NCBI GenBank assembly: GCA_020725625.1
Contig: DYET01000202.1
Location: forward strand, 1 to 35,084
Direction: 5' to 3'
Origin: Desulfovirgula sp.
GTDB lineage: Bacteria; Bacillota; Desulfotomaculia; Desulfotomaculales; Desulfocucumaceae
DNA length: 35,084 bases
Of the stretch, positions 25,315-33,520 are shown piece by piece. Position 1 is the first letter of the stretch. Each line of letters opens with the position of its first letter. The notes beneath the pieces were generated by a model. The model worked only from the letters and a program-made list of their open reading frames with translations. It had not been told where the DNA came from and ran no database searches. The translations under genes were made by a program, and so were the position numbers.

Positions 25315-26421
25315 ATGAAAAGGGAGCGCTTCATTTTCCTGATTGTCTTTCTGGCCCTGGTTTCCTTTGCACTCAGCTCGTGCGGCCAGAAACAGGCTGA
25401 CACCGGCGACAAGGCAAAGGAACAGCCGAAACAGGTGTATAACCTGAAGATGAACGTGATTTATCCTCCTCCGACGTACGACTGGGAGGCCAAGAAGATC
25501 GCCACCGAGGTATTTGCCAAGCGGGTTGAAGAGGCGACCAAAGGCCAGGTGAAAATTCAATTCTTTTACAACAGCCAGCTGTCGCCCGTGCCCCAGGGGC
25601 TGGACGCCATCAGGAAGGGTGTCGCCGACCTGTGGAGCGGCAGTTCCACCTGGGGCGGAACCATCCCGGAAAGCGACGTAATCTGGCTTCCCTTCGGGTT
25701 CCGGGGGGCTGAACACGCCATGCATGTGATGAGGGAAACCGAGGTCGGGAAGATTTTCGACGAGGCCTATAAGAAGCAGGGGGCGCACGTGCTCATGTAC
25801 TGGCCCTCGGGGGGCATGGTGTTCATAAGCAAAAAGCCAGTCAGGTCGGTTGACGACGTCAGGGGGTTGAAGCTGAGGTTCTCCTATGCCATATGGAAAA
25901 GCTGGTACAAGCGGATGGACGCCTCGCCGGTGAACCTGGCCGTGGCCGAGCAGTACGAGGGGCTGATGAGGGGTACGGCCGACGCCACCATTTACCCCGA
26001 CTACACCATCACCACCTATAAGTTCGACGAGGTCTGCAAGTACGTCACCGAGCCGGCCATAGTGGACCCGGGGCTTTGCTACGTGCTGATCAACAACGAA
26101 AAGTGGAATTCCCTGCCGGCAGACGTCCGCAAGGCCATTGAAAAAGTCGTGGCCGAAACTGAAAAAGAAACCATCGCGGCCACCAAAAAGCTGACCGAGT
26201 ACGCCCTGGACAACGCGGTCAAAAAAGGTGTGCAGATTATAAAGCTGAACAGGAAGGAATTCGACAGGTTCAAGGAGTCGGCGATGCCGGCCTGGGAAGA
26301 GTTCGCCGCCAAGTCGCCGGAGTGTGCCCAGATGGTGAAGGTCCTCAAGGAAGACATCAAAAAGTGGGAAGAAACCAGGCCCGAGGCCAAGGAATGGTAT
26401 GACAAGTGGTTGTCCAAGTAA
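25315..26421 (+). CDS. dctP: TRAP transporter substrate-binding lipoprotein (DctP family)
   Basis: 368 residues. Positive start, a hydrophobic stretch and the lipobox LSSC place a lipid-anchored Cys at residue 23, as expected for a Gram-positive extracellular binding protein. The mature part is a normal DctP (KRVEEATKGQVKIQFFYNSQL, GVADLWSGSS, MFISKKPVRSVDDVRGLKLR-like segment, RGTADATIYPDY). The conserved Arg of the LKLR segment usually clamps the substrate carboxylate. Its permease subunits are not adjacent but seven kb downstream, in the same operon. A strong hairpin follows the stop. Confidence 0.94.
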   Translation: MKRERFIFLIVFLALVSFALSSCGQKQADTGDKAKEQPKQVYNLKMNVIYPPPTYDWEAKKIATEVFAKRVEEATKGQVKIQFFYNSQLSPVPQGLDAIRKGVADLWSGSSTWGGTIPESDVIWLPFGFRGAEHAMHVMRETEVGKIFDEAYKKQGAHVLMYWPSGGMVFISKKPVRSVDDVRGLKLRFSYAIWKSWYKRMDASPVNLAVAEQYEGLMRGTADATIYPDYTITTYKFDEVCKYVTEPAIVDPGLCYVLINNEKWNSLPADVRKAIEKVVAETEKETIAATKKLTEYALDNAVKKGVQIIKLNRKEFDRFKESAMPAWEEFAAKSPECAQMVKVLKEDIKKWEETRPEAKEWYDKWLSK

Positions 26422-26437
26422 CTTAAAGATATGGTCG

Positions 26438-26469
26438 CCGGCGGCGGCCGCAGTCACGGCCGCCGCCGG
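26438..26469 (+). other. 13-bp GC stem-loop after dctP
   Basis: A perfect 13-base stem (26438-26450 with 26457-26469) closes a six-base loop, CAGTCA. No T-run follows. Such hairpins after binding-protein genes commonly stabilise the upstream part of a polycistronic message, giving more binding protein than downstream products. Confidence 0.7.
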
Positions 26470-26552
26470 GGCACCGGCCCGGGAAGGCCGCCCGGGGCCG
26501 CTCCCGGTCATCCGACAGGAAGCGAAATTCAAGGGGAGGAAGGTTAGTTTTT

Positions 26553-27752
26553 ATGCGCAGAGTAGCAATTATCGGCGCCGCCACCACCAAGTTCAAGAGC
26601 CGCTGGCTGGACAGAACGTATTACGAGCTGGCCTACGACGTGACCAAGGAGGTCTTGGCCGACGCCGGCATAGGCAAGGACAGGATCGACTCCTGTGTGT
26701 ACGGCATGTACAACGATCTTTTTGCCCGCCAGTACCAGCCTGACTTGTTCGCTCACGATTATATCGGCATGGCGCCCCGCCCCGCGGTTAGGGTAAACAC
26801 GGGCGGGGCCACCGGCGGTTCGGCCATTCGCATGGGGATGGCCGAGGTGGCCTCCGGTATGTCCGATGTCACTCTGGTGCTGGGAGTGGAGAAATGCAAC
26901 GACTGTTTCAACTACGAGGCCGGGATCACCACGCCGGAGGTTTTGAAATCAATCAATTACACCGCGGATATGACTTACGAGTTTCCCACCGGAAGGACGG
27001 CGGCCTCTGTGTTCGCCCTGGCCGTCATCGCCCACCAGGAAAAATACGGCGGGCTTCCCACCAGGGAGCAGATGGCCAAGGTGTCGGTAAAAAACCACCG
27101 CAACGCCGTCAAAAACCCGGTGGCCCAGAGCCCGAAGCTGCTGACCGTGGAAGACGTGATCAACGCCCGGATGATCTCATACCCCTTCGGCTTTTACGAC
27201 AACTGCCTGTATACCGAGGGGGCGGCGGCCGTGATTCTGGCTTCGGAGGATGTGGCCAGAAAGCTGTGCCCGAAGCCGATCTGGATTACAGGGGTGGGGG
27301 CCGCCCTGGACTGGGCCTTCCTGGGCAACAGGCCCAATCTTTATGAGTTCCACTCCAGCCGCGAAGCCGCCGTAAGGGCGTACAAGATGGCCGGGATAAC
27401 CAATCCGCGCCGGGAGATAGACCTGGCCGAACTGCACGACGCCTTCACGGGGACCGAGATAATGGCCTACGAGGACTGCCTGTTCTGTGAACCGGGCGAG
27501 GGAGGCAAATTAATCGACCAGGAAGTGGTGGAGCCCTGGGGGGACCTTCCGGTTAACCTGAGCGGCGGGCTTATCGGCTGCGGCCATGCCGTGGGGGCCA
27601 CGGGAATCATGCAGACGGTGGAGGTAGTCATGCACCTGCGGGGCGAAGCCGGCGAAAGGCAGGTAAAGGAGGCGAGGAGGGGGCTGGTACAGAGCATCGG
27701 CGGCATAGCCAACGCCTGGACGGTGGTACTGATTCTGGAGAAGGAGGTTTAA
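26553..27752 (+). CDS. Thiolase-like protein lacking the nucleophilic Cys
   Basis: 399 residues of the SCP-x thiolase fold (MRRVAIIGAATTKF start, LGVEKCND, HDAFTGTEIMAYED, GGLIGCGHAVGATG). Aligned with the thiolase at 21109, the nucleophile position 85 is Gly: the segment reads RVNTGGATGGSA where an active thiolase has ENAC-SG-A. The His motifs remain. Proteins of this type may act through a different mechanism or serve as a structural partner. It forms a tight pair with the DUF35 protein five bases downstream, like the BbsB/BbsA-type pairs of anaerobic aromatic degradation. ATG 26553 follows GGGGAGGAAGG. Confidence 0.9.
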   Translation: MRRVAIIGAATTKFKSRWLDRTYYELAYDVTKEVLADAGIGKDRIDSCVYGMYNDLFARQYQPDLFAHDYIGMAPRPAVRVNTGGATGGSAIRMGMAEVASGMSDVTLVLGVEKCNDCFNYEAGITTPEVLKSINYTADMTYEFPTGRTAASVFALAVIAHQEKYGGLPTREQMAKVSVKNHRNAVKNPVAQSPKLLTVEDVINARMISYPFGFYDNCLYTEGAAAVILASEDVARKLCPKPIWITGVGAALDWAFLGNRPNLYEFHSSREAAVRAYKMAGITNPRREIDLAELHDAFTGTEIMAYEDCLFCEPGEGGKLIDQEVVEPWGDLPVNLSGGLIGCGHAVGATGIMQTVEVVMHLRGEAGERQVKEARRGLVQSIGGIANAWTVVLILEKEV

Positions 27753-27757
27753 GCGAG

Positions 27758-28309
27758 GTGCCGACCAAAATTGACGCCCAGAAGTGGTACGAAAGGAACA
27801 GCAAGCGGATAGGGGTCCCGGTGGATCTGATCAGGCAGAATTACCGGGAAGAGTTCGAGGGAGAGAAGGACATCGGGGAACCCCTGGAGATTCCCGATAA
27901 GATGGAAGTATTCTACAAGTACACTTACGGCCAGCAGTCCCGTTTCTTCAGGGAGATAAGGGAAAACCAAAAGCTTTACGGGGCCCGGTGCAAAAAGTGC
28001 GGCAAGGTTTTTTGCCCCCCGCGGGCCGGCTGCCCTCACTGCTTCGAGGACACCGAGTGGCTTCCCCTGGAGGGCACCGGCACACTGGTTACTTACACCA
28101 TCGTGTATTTCAGCAACTCCGTGTTTGCGCGGAAGGTGCCCTTCGTCTGCGGGTACGTGAAGCTGGACGGCACTGATTTCTTAATCCTGCAGAGTATATA
28201 CATGGACGACGTGGAAAAGGCCAGGCCCGGCATGCGGGTCAAGGTGTGCTACCAGGAGGAAAGGGACGGCAGGATTACTGACATTTACTTCACACCGGTG
28301 GATGAATAG
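27758..28309 (+). CDS. DUF35 zinc-ribbon/OB-fold protein, thiolase partner
   Basis: 183 residues. The zinc ribbon is clear at about residue 77 (CKKCGKVFCPPRAGCPHC), followed by an OB-fold (GTLVTYTIVYFSN, FVCGYVKLDG). Such proteins bind acyl-CoA or channel it to the thiolase encoded next to them. The N-terminal ~60 residues are an extension with many charged residues. GTG 27758 follows AAGGAGG at about ten bases. The stop at 28309 overlaps an unneeded upstream ATG of the next gene. Confidence 0.9.
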   Translation: MPTKIDAQKWYERNSKRIGVPVDLIRQNYREEFEGEKDIGEPLEIPDKMEVFYKYTYGQQSRFFREIRENQKLYGARCKKCGKVFCPPRAGCPHCFEDTEWLPLEGTGTLVTYTIVYFSNSVFARKVPFVCGYVKLDGTDFLILQSIYMDDVEKARPGMRVKVCYQEERDGRITDIYFTPVDE

Positions 28310-28322
28310 GAGGGCAAAAAAG

Positions 28323-29168
28323 ATGGCCGGAAAAGTGATTATCACCGCCGCCCTGACCGGGGGGATCCAGGGAAAGTCCCTAAACCCCAACATACCGGAG
28401 CAGCCGGAGGAGATCATCCAGGCCGCCTACGACTGCTACAACGCGGGGGCCGCCATTGTGCACCTGCACGCCCGCGACAGGGAGGGAAAGCCCACTTCCG
28501 ACTACAGGATTTACGGGGAGATTCACGCCGGGATAAGGTCCCGGTGCAACCTCATTTTACAGGACACCACCGGGGGCGGGGCCAACCTCAGCCGGGAGCA
28601 GAGGATCGAGGTGGTCAAGGCGAAGCCCGAAATGGCTTCCCTCAACATGGGAACCCTGGTCCGGACCATAGGGGAGTACAGGGGGTCGGTCTTTCTCAAC
28701 ACCCGCGACGACATTGAATATTACCTGGGTGAAATGAACAGGCACGGCGTGAAGCCCGAGATGGAGGTCTACAGCCAGGCCATGATGGAGGAAGTGGAGC
28801 GGCTGATAGAAAAGGGCCTGCTTTCACCCCCCTACGTGGTCAACCTGGTTTTGAACATGCCTTACCAGGGGGCCCTGCGGGGCACGGCCAGGAACCTCCT
28901 TTCACTGGTGACCGACTATATTCCCAAAGACACCCTTTTCAGCGTGACGGCGGTGGGCCGCTCCCAGCTTCCACTGACCACCATGTCCATGCTGCTGGGC
29001 GGCAATGTCCGGGTGGGCCTTGAAGACAACATATATTACCGCGAGGGGGAGCTGGCCCGGAGCAACGCCCAGCTCGTGGAAAGGGCCGTCCGCATTGCCC
29101 GCGAGCTGGAAATGGAGGTGGCCAGTCCGGACGAAGCCCGGGAAATCCTGGGACTGAAGGCTGTATAG
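28323..29168 (+). CDS. BKACE family beta-keto acid cleavage enzyme (DUF849)
   Basis: 281 residues. Family members exchange the carboxymethyl part of a beta-keto acid with acetyl-CoA, giving a new acyl-CoA and acetoacetate; the founding member cleaves 3-keto-5-aminohexanoate. Zinc ligands are visible in VHLHARD. The ITAALTGGIQGKSLNPNIP start, TTGGGANLS, LNMGT and GLEDNIYY segments are typical, with the Glu of GLEDN as a further metal ligand. ATG 28323 is nine bases after AGGAGG; ATG 28302 would include that ribosome site. It suggests that a free beta-keto acid arises in the pathway. The specificity subgroup cannot be told. Confidence 0.92.
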   Translation: MAGKVIITAALTGGIQGKSLNPNIPEQPEEIIQAAYDCYNAGAAIVHLHARDREGKPTSDYRIYGEIHAGIRSRCNLILQDTTGGGANLSREQRIEVVKAKPEMASLNMGTLVRTIGEYRGSVFLNTRDDIEYYLGEMNRHGVKPEMEVYSQAMMEEVERLIEKGLLSPPYVVNLVLNMPYQGALRGTARNLLSLVTDYIPKDTLFSVTAVGRSQLPLTTMSMLLGGNVRVGLEDNIYYREGELARSNAQLVERAVRIARELEMEVASPDEAREILGLKAV

Positions 29169-29180
29169 GGGGGTGCCGGG

Positions 29181-30626
29181 ATGATCAAGAGAAATCCCAC
29201 GGTTAAACAAAAGGTCTGGGAATTTGTGGAGAAATGGCCTGTTTACAAAAAAGACACCACCGATCCCCTGCTCTACATGAGCGACGGGGAGAGGCTGGAT
29301 CTGCAAAACAGGCTGCTGCGGAGACAAATGGCCTGGGTGGCCGAGGGAAGCAGGTATTACCGGGACAGGTTCAGGGAATGGGGCATTGAACCCGGGGACA
29401 TCAAGTCAGTGGAAGATTTGGAGAAAATCCCCCCAACCACCAAAAGGGACTACATGGGGAGGCCCGATGACTTCATTCTCCGGTTCCGGGAACCCACCAT
29501 CTACGACAACCTGTGGCAGGTGACCTACACTACCGGGACCACCACGGGCAGGCCCACTCCCTTTTACAGCACCAGCTACGACTACTACAGCAAGCTGGTG
29601 CAGTACCGCAGGAGGTGCAAGGCCTCCTGGATCACCCCGGAAGACGTGCAGGTGAGCATCATGCCCCTGGGGGCCCTTCCCCACCTGGCCTATTTCGGGG
29701 TGCTGGACAACGGACCGGCCCTGAGCTGCCCGGCCATCATGACCTGCGTGGGGTCCCCGCACCCCGAGTTCGACGTGCACAACTCGATGGACCACGCCAT
29801 TGAAACCATCGAAAAGTTCCGGGCCACGGTGATCTATTCCCTGACCAGCTATGCAAGGCGCCTGCTCATGAGGGCCAGGGAGCAGGGCCGGGACTTCTCC
29901 TCGGTCCGGATTATCCAGGTTTCGGGAGAGCCCTGCACCCGGGGCCTCAGGGACGATATCAGGGGCAGGCTCGAGGCGCTGGGGGCCAGGGATGTTTTTA
30001 TCACCAACGGCTTCGCCTGCACGGAAATAAACTGCACCATGCCGGAATGCCAGGAGTTCAGCGGGTCCCACAACACCAGCCCGGACCTCATCTACCTGGA
30101 GGTGGTGTCCGAAGACGGCAAAAGGGTGCCGGACGGCCGGCAGGGCCTTCTGGCGCTCACCCACCTCAACCGCCGGGGTACGGTGCTGCTGCGCTACCTG
30201 ACGGGGGACCTGGCCACCATGACCAATGAACCCTGCCCTTACTGCGGGCGGCCCGGACAGAGGCTGGTTCCCACCGAGGGCAGCGCCTACGCCGTGAGAA
30301 CCAAGGATCTGATCAAGGTCAAGGACACACTGATCAACCCGGTGATTCTTTTTGAAATCATGACCGCCATGCCCAGCGTGGAAGAGTACCAGATCAGGAT
30401 TGAAAAGGAGGACCCCGCCGATCCGTACTCCGCCGACAGGATGGTTGTCCGCCTTTCCGCCCCGTTGGCCGACAGGGCGGAACTGGAGGCGCAGATCATC
30501 GACAGGGTCAAAAATTCGTGCGAGATCAGGCCGCAGGTGGAATTTGTGGAGGCCGGAAAGATTTACGACGCCACTGCCTCGGGAAAAGCGGCCAGGCTGG
30601 TTGACACAAGGAAGAGGCCTGAATAG
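29181..30626 (+). CDS. Phenylacetate-CoA ligase-like AMP-forming ligase (PaaK family)
   Basis: 481 residues. The phosphate loop TYTTGTTTGRPTPF, the LRYLTGDLA hinge, CPYCGRPGQRL and DLIKVKDTLINP are those of the PaaK branch of adenylate-forming ligases, which activate aryl-acetic and related acids. At 481 residues it is somewhat longer than PaaK, mostly at the N-terminus. It is a second ligase in the same operon as the FadD-like enzyme, so two different acids may be activated, for example the imported substrate and a free acid made by the BKACE enzyme. Start ATG 29181 follows GGGGGG. Confidence 0.9.
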   Translation: MIKRNPTVKQKVWEFVEKWPVYKKDTTDPLLYMSDGERLDLQNRLLRRQMAWVAEGSRYYRDRFREWGIEPGDIKSVEDLEKIPPTTKRDYMGRPDDFILRFREPTIYDNLWQVTYTTGTTTGRPTPFYSTSYDYYSKLVQYRRRCKASWITPEDVQVSIMPLGALPHLAYFGVLDNGPALSCPAIMTCVGSPHPEFDVHNSMDHAIETIEKFRATVIYSLTSYARRLLMRAREQGRDFSSVRIIQVSGEPCTRGLRDDIRGRLEALGARDVFITNGFACTEINCTMPECQEFSGSHNTSPDLIYLEVVSEDGKRVPDGRQGLLALTHLNRRGTVLLRYLTGDLATMTNEPCPYCGRPGQRLVPTEGSAYAVRTKDLIKVKDTLINPVILFEIMTAMPSVEEYQIRIEKEDPADPYSADRMVVRLSAPLADRAELEAQIIDRVKNSCEIRPQVEFVEAGKIYDATASGKAARLVDTRKRPE

Positions 30627-30672
30627 ACGTCGGTGAACCAAATAATTACAATTGCCGGGGTGAAGCGATAAG

Positions 30673-31818
30673 GTGAAAAGCTTGGTTTTCAACGAGGACC
30701 ACGAAATCCTCAGGCGCAGCATCCGCGACTTCGTAAGCAAGGAAATAACTCCCCGCATCGAGGAGTGGGAGGAAAAGCAAATAATTCCCAGGGATCTGTT
30801 CAGGCGCATGGGGGACCTGGGTTTCCTGGGCCTGAGCTACCCCGAGGAATACGGCGGGCAGGGCGGGGATTACTTGAGCAACATCGTGCTGGCCGAGGAA
30901 CTGGCCCGCTGCGGCGCCGGCGGGGTCGGCATGGCGGTGGGGGTTCAGACCGGGATGGCCACTCCGCCCATATTCAAGTTCGGCACCGAGGACCAGAAGA
31001 AAAATTACCTTGTTCCCGCCATCCGGGGCGAAAAAATCGCCTGCCTGGGCATAACGGAGCCGAATGCCGGGTCCGACGTCGCCTCCATCCAGACCACGGC
31101 GGTGAAGGCGGGCGACAGGTGGGTCATCAACGGCCGCAAGATTTTCATTACCAACGGGGTCAACGCCGATTTCATCCTGCTTCTGGCCCGGACCGGCAGG
31201 GAAAAGGGATACCGCGGAATGTCCATCTTCCTGGTGGACAAAAACACGCCGGGCTTCACAGTGAGCCGGAAACTGGACAAGATGGGGATGCGCTGCTCGG
31301 ACACCGCCGAACTTCTTTTCGAGGACTGCGAGATTCCCGGCGGGAACCTGGTGGGCGAGGAAGGCAGGGGCTTTTTCCAGATCATGTGGGAACTCCAGGG
31401 CGAAAGGATAATCGGCGCGGCCAACGCTGTCGGCAGGGCGCAGGCGGCCTTCGAGGAGGCGGTCAGGTACGCCAGGCAGAGATCGCAGTTCGGCAAGCCG
31501 CTGGCCCAGTTCCAGGTAATCAGGCATTACCTGGCGGAAATGGCCACCGACCTGGAGGCGGCCAGGCAGTTGGTTTACAGCGTGGCCTGGGCTTTTCAGA
31601 ACGGGGATTATCCGGTCAGGGAGATTTCCATGGCCAAGCTGTTCGCCGCCCAGGCGGCATTCAGGGTGGTGGACAGGGCGCTGCAGATCCACGGCGGCTA
31701 CGGGTACATGATGGAGTATCCGGTCCAGCGCTACTGGCGGGACATCCGCCTGTCCCGGATAGGCGGCGGCACAGACGAGGTGATGCGGGAGATTATCGCC
31801 AAGGAACTGGATCTCTGA
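30673..31818 (+). CDS. Acyl-CoA dehydrogenase with displaced catalytic base (isovaleryl-CoA dehydrogenase-like)
   Basis: A 381-residue acyl-CoA dehydrogenase with TEPNAGSDVASIQT, RSQFGKPLAQFQ and IHGGYGYMMEYPVQRYWRDIRL. The usual base position, E in a YEGTSE motif, is Gly here (G365 in IGGGTDE). A Glu is found instead at E244 in QGERIIGAANA, matching the alternative base of isovaleryl-CoA and long-chain dehydrogenases. That suggests a branched or bulky substrate. GTG 30673 is used; TTG 30682 is possible. It is followed by a second dehydrogenase after 26 bases. Confidence 0.92.
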   Translation: MKSLVFNEDHEILRRSIRDFVSKEITPRIEEWEEKQIIPRDLFRRMGDLGFLGLSYPEEYGGQGGDYLSNIVLAEELARCGAGGVGMAVGVQTGMATPPIFKFGTEDQKKNYLVPAIRGEKIACLGITEPNAGSDVASIQTTAVKAGDRWVINGRKIFITNGVNADFILLLARTGREKGYRGMSIFLVDKNTPGFTVSRKLDKMGMRCSDTAELLFEDCEIPGGNLVGEEGRGFFQIMWELQGERIIGAANAVGRAQAAFEEAVRYARQRSQFGKPLAQFQVIRHYLAEMATDLEAARQLVYSVAWAFQNGDYPVREISMAKLFAAQAAFRVVDRALQIHGGYGYMMEYPVQRYWRDIRLSRIGGGTDEVMREIIAKELDL

Positions 31819-31844
31819 TCCGGGTATCGAGAGAGGGTGAACCT

Positions 31845-32990
31845 GTGGACTTCGATTTTACCGAAGAGCAAATGATGTTCAGGAATTCCGTCCGTTCCTT
31901 CGCAAACAAGGAAATCGCCCCCCTGGTGGAGGAGTACGAGAAAAGGCAGGAGTTTCCGATTGAACTCTTCAGGAAAATGGGGGCGCTGGGCTACCTCTGC
32001 GTCACCTTTCCGCCGGAATACGGCGGTGCGGGTGCGGGCCTGGTGGACGAGTGCATCCTGGTGGAAGAGCTGGCCCGTATCAACAGCGGCATCGCGGGAT
32101 CGATCATGGTCCAGGGCGGGATAGGAAGCACAATTATTCTTGATTACGGGAATGAGGATCAAAAGCAAAGGTACATCGTGCCGGCAATACGCGGGGAAAA
32201 GATCGGGGCCTTCGGCCTGACCGAGCCGGAAGCGGGATCCGACGCCGCGGCCATACAGACCAGGGCGGAGAAAGCGGGCGATTATTACATCATCAACGGG
32301 AGCAAGATTTTCATCTCCAACGGGCCCATTTGCGATTTCGTGCTGGTGGCGGCCTGGACCGACAGATCAAGGAAGCCCACCGACGGGATCAGCGTTATTG
32401 TTGTAGACAGGGGCACGCCGGGTTTCTCGGTTTCCCGCAAGCTGGACAAGGTGGGCGCCTGGACGGCCGAAACCGGGGAGTTGGTTTTCGAGGACTGCAG
32501 GGTTCCCCGGGAAAATTTAATCGGGGAAGAAGGAAAGGGACTGCGCTACCTGCTGCGATCCTTGAACCGGGGCAGGATCACTCACGCGGCGTCCAGCGTG
32601 GGGGCGGCCCGCACCATCCTGGAGGAGGCCCTGAAATACTCCAGGGAGCGGGTGCAGTTCGGACGGCCCATCGGGAAAAACCAGTCCATAGCCTTCAAGC
32701 TGGCCAGGATGGCCATGGAAACCGAGGCCGCGTCGCTGTTGACCTACCATGCGGCATGGCTGTACGACCAGGGCCGGAAATGCTCCAAAGAAGCCTCAAT
32801 GGCCAAGCTTTTTGCCAGCGAGGCCAGGGTCAAGGCCTCCAACGAGGCCATGCACATATTCGGCGGGTACGGCTACATGATGGAGTACCCGGTCCAGCGC
32901 TACTGGCGGGATGCCAAACTGAGCCTGATAACCGAAGGAACCTCTGAAATACAGCAGATTATAATCGCCCGGGAAATCGGGTTGTTATAA
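31845..32990 (+). CDS. Acyl-CoA dehydrogenase (FAD)
   Basis: A 381-residue acyl-CoA dehydrogenase, close kin of its upstream neighbour (both have GYGYMMEYPVQRYWRD), but with the catalytic base at the normal place, E364 in ITEGTSEIQ. It has TEPEAGSDAAAIQT and RVQFGRPIGKNQS. The pair may be two separate enzymes or a heteromeric enzyme, as found for some steroid and cyclic-acid dehydrogenases; the sequence does not decide. GTG 31845 follows GAGAGGGTGA. The frame is open for another 1 kb upstream, but that part is a shadow of the preceding gene. Confidence 0.93.
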   Translation: MDFDFTEEQMMFRNSVRSFANKEIAPLVEEYEKRQEFPIELFRKMGALGYLCVTFPPEYGGAGAGLVDECILVEELARINSGIAGSIMVQGGIGSTIILDYGNEDQKQRYIVPAIRGEKIGAFGLTEPEAGSDAAAIQTRAEKAGDYYIINGSKIFISNGPICDFVLVAAWTDRSRKPTDGISVIVVDRGTPGFSVSRKLDKVGAWTAETGELVFEDCRVPRENLIGEEGKGLRYLLRSLNRGRITHAASSVGAARTILEEALKYSRERVQFGRPIGKNQSIAFKLARMAMETEAASLLTYHAAWLYDQGRKCSKEASMAKLFASEARVKASNEAMHIFGGYGYMMEYPVQRYWRDAKLSLITEGTSEIQQIIIAREIGLL

Positions 32991-33009
32991 AGGCGGAAAG
33001 GAGGATATC

Positions 33010-33519
33010 ATGCGGCTGTTTGAAAAAATTGTGGGGGCGGTCAACCAGTCAATGATGTGGGTGTGCGGAATCGCCCTGGCCTTTATGGGTTTCCTGGTAA
33101 CGGCCGACATTGTTTTGAGGTCTTTGAAGATGCCCATCCAGTGGGCCTTTGAACTGACCACCTGGCTGTCCGCCTCCATTGCCCTGCTGGGTGGAGGCTA
33201 CGCCCTGTTCAAGGGCGGCCACGTAAAAATAGACATCTTTTATCTCAAGTTTTCGAGGCGAACCAGGGCAATCCTGGACGTTTTAACCTCCTTCTTCTTT
33301 TTCCTGCTGTGCGCCGTCCTGGTGGGGAAAGGGTCGATTACCGCCTACGAGTCGTTTCTGTCAAAGGCCACAACCGGCCTGCAACTGAACCCTCCCATGT
33401 TCATTCCCCAACTTCTCGTGCCCCTGGGCGGCGTTCTTATCGGATTGCAGGGAGTGGTCATTTTCGTCCGCAACCTGAAGCTGGCGCTGACGGGCCAAGA
33501 GGAAAAGGAGGGCGGATAG
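33010..33519 (+). CDS. dctQ: TRAP transporter small permease (DctQ)
   Basis: 169 residues with four hydrophobic segments and the normal DctQ layout: an N-terminal amphipathic start, a VTADIVLRSL motif after the first helix, FELTTWLSASIALLGGGYALFKGGHVKIDI in the middle and a last helix ending in a basic tail. It works with the DctM protein one base downstream and presumably the DctP lipoprotein at 25315. ATG 33010 follows AAAGGAGG. Confidence 0.93.
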   Translation: MRLFEKIVGAVNQSMMWVCGIALAFMGFLVTADIVLRSLKMPIQWAFELTTWLSASIALLGGGYALFKGGHVKIDIFYLKFSRRTRAILDVLTSFFFFLLCAVLVGKGSITAYESFLSKATTGLQLNPPMFIPQLLVPLGGVLIGLQGVVIFVRNLKLALTGQEEKEGG

Positions 33520-33520
33520 T

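Noticed and set aside
24484-26532. A 682-codon open frame on the minus strand
   Set aside because: It is antisense to the acyl-CoA ligase and dctP genes, has no family motifs and reflects GC-rich codon bias.
30765-32990. A 741-codon open frame that could suggest a fused double dehydrogenase
   Set aside because: Its first half is the +1 shadow of the dehydrogenase at 30673-31818; protein similarity begins only at GTG 31845, which has its own ribosome site.
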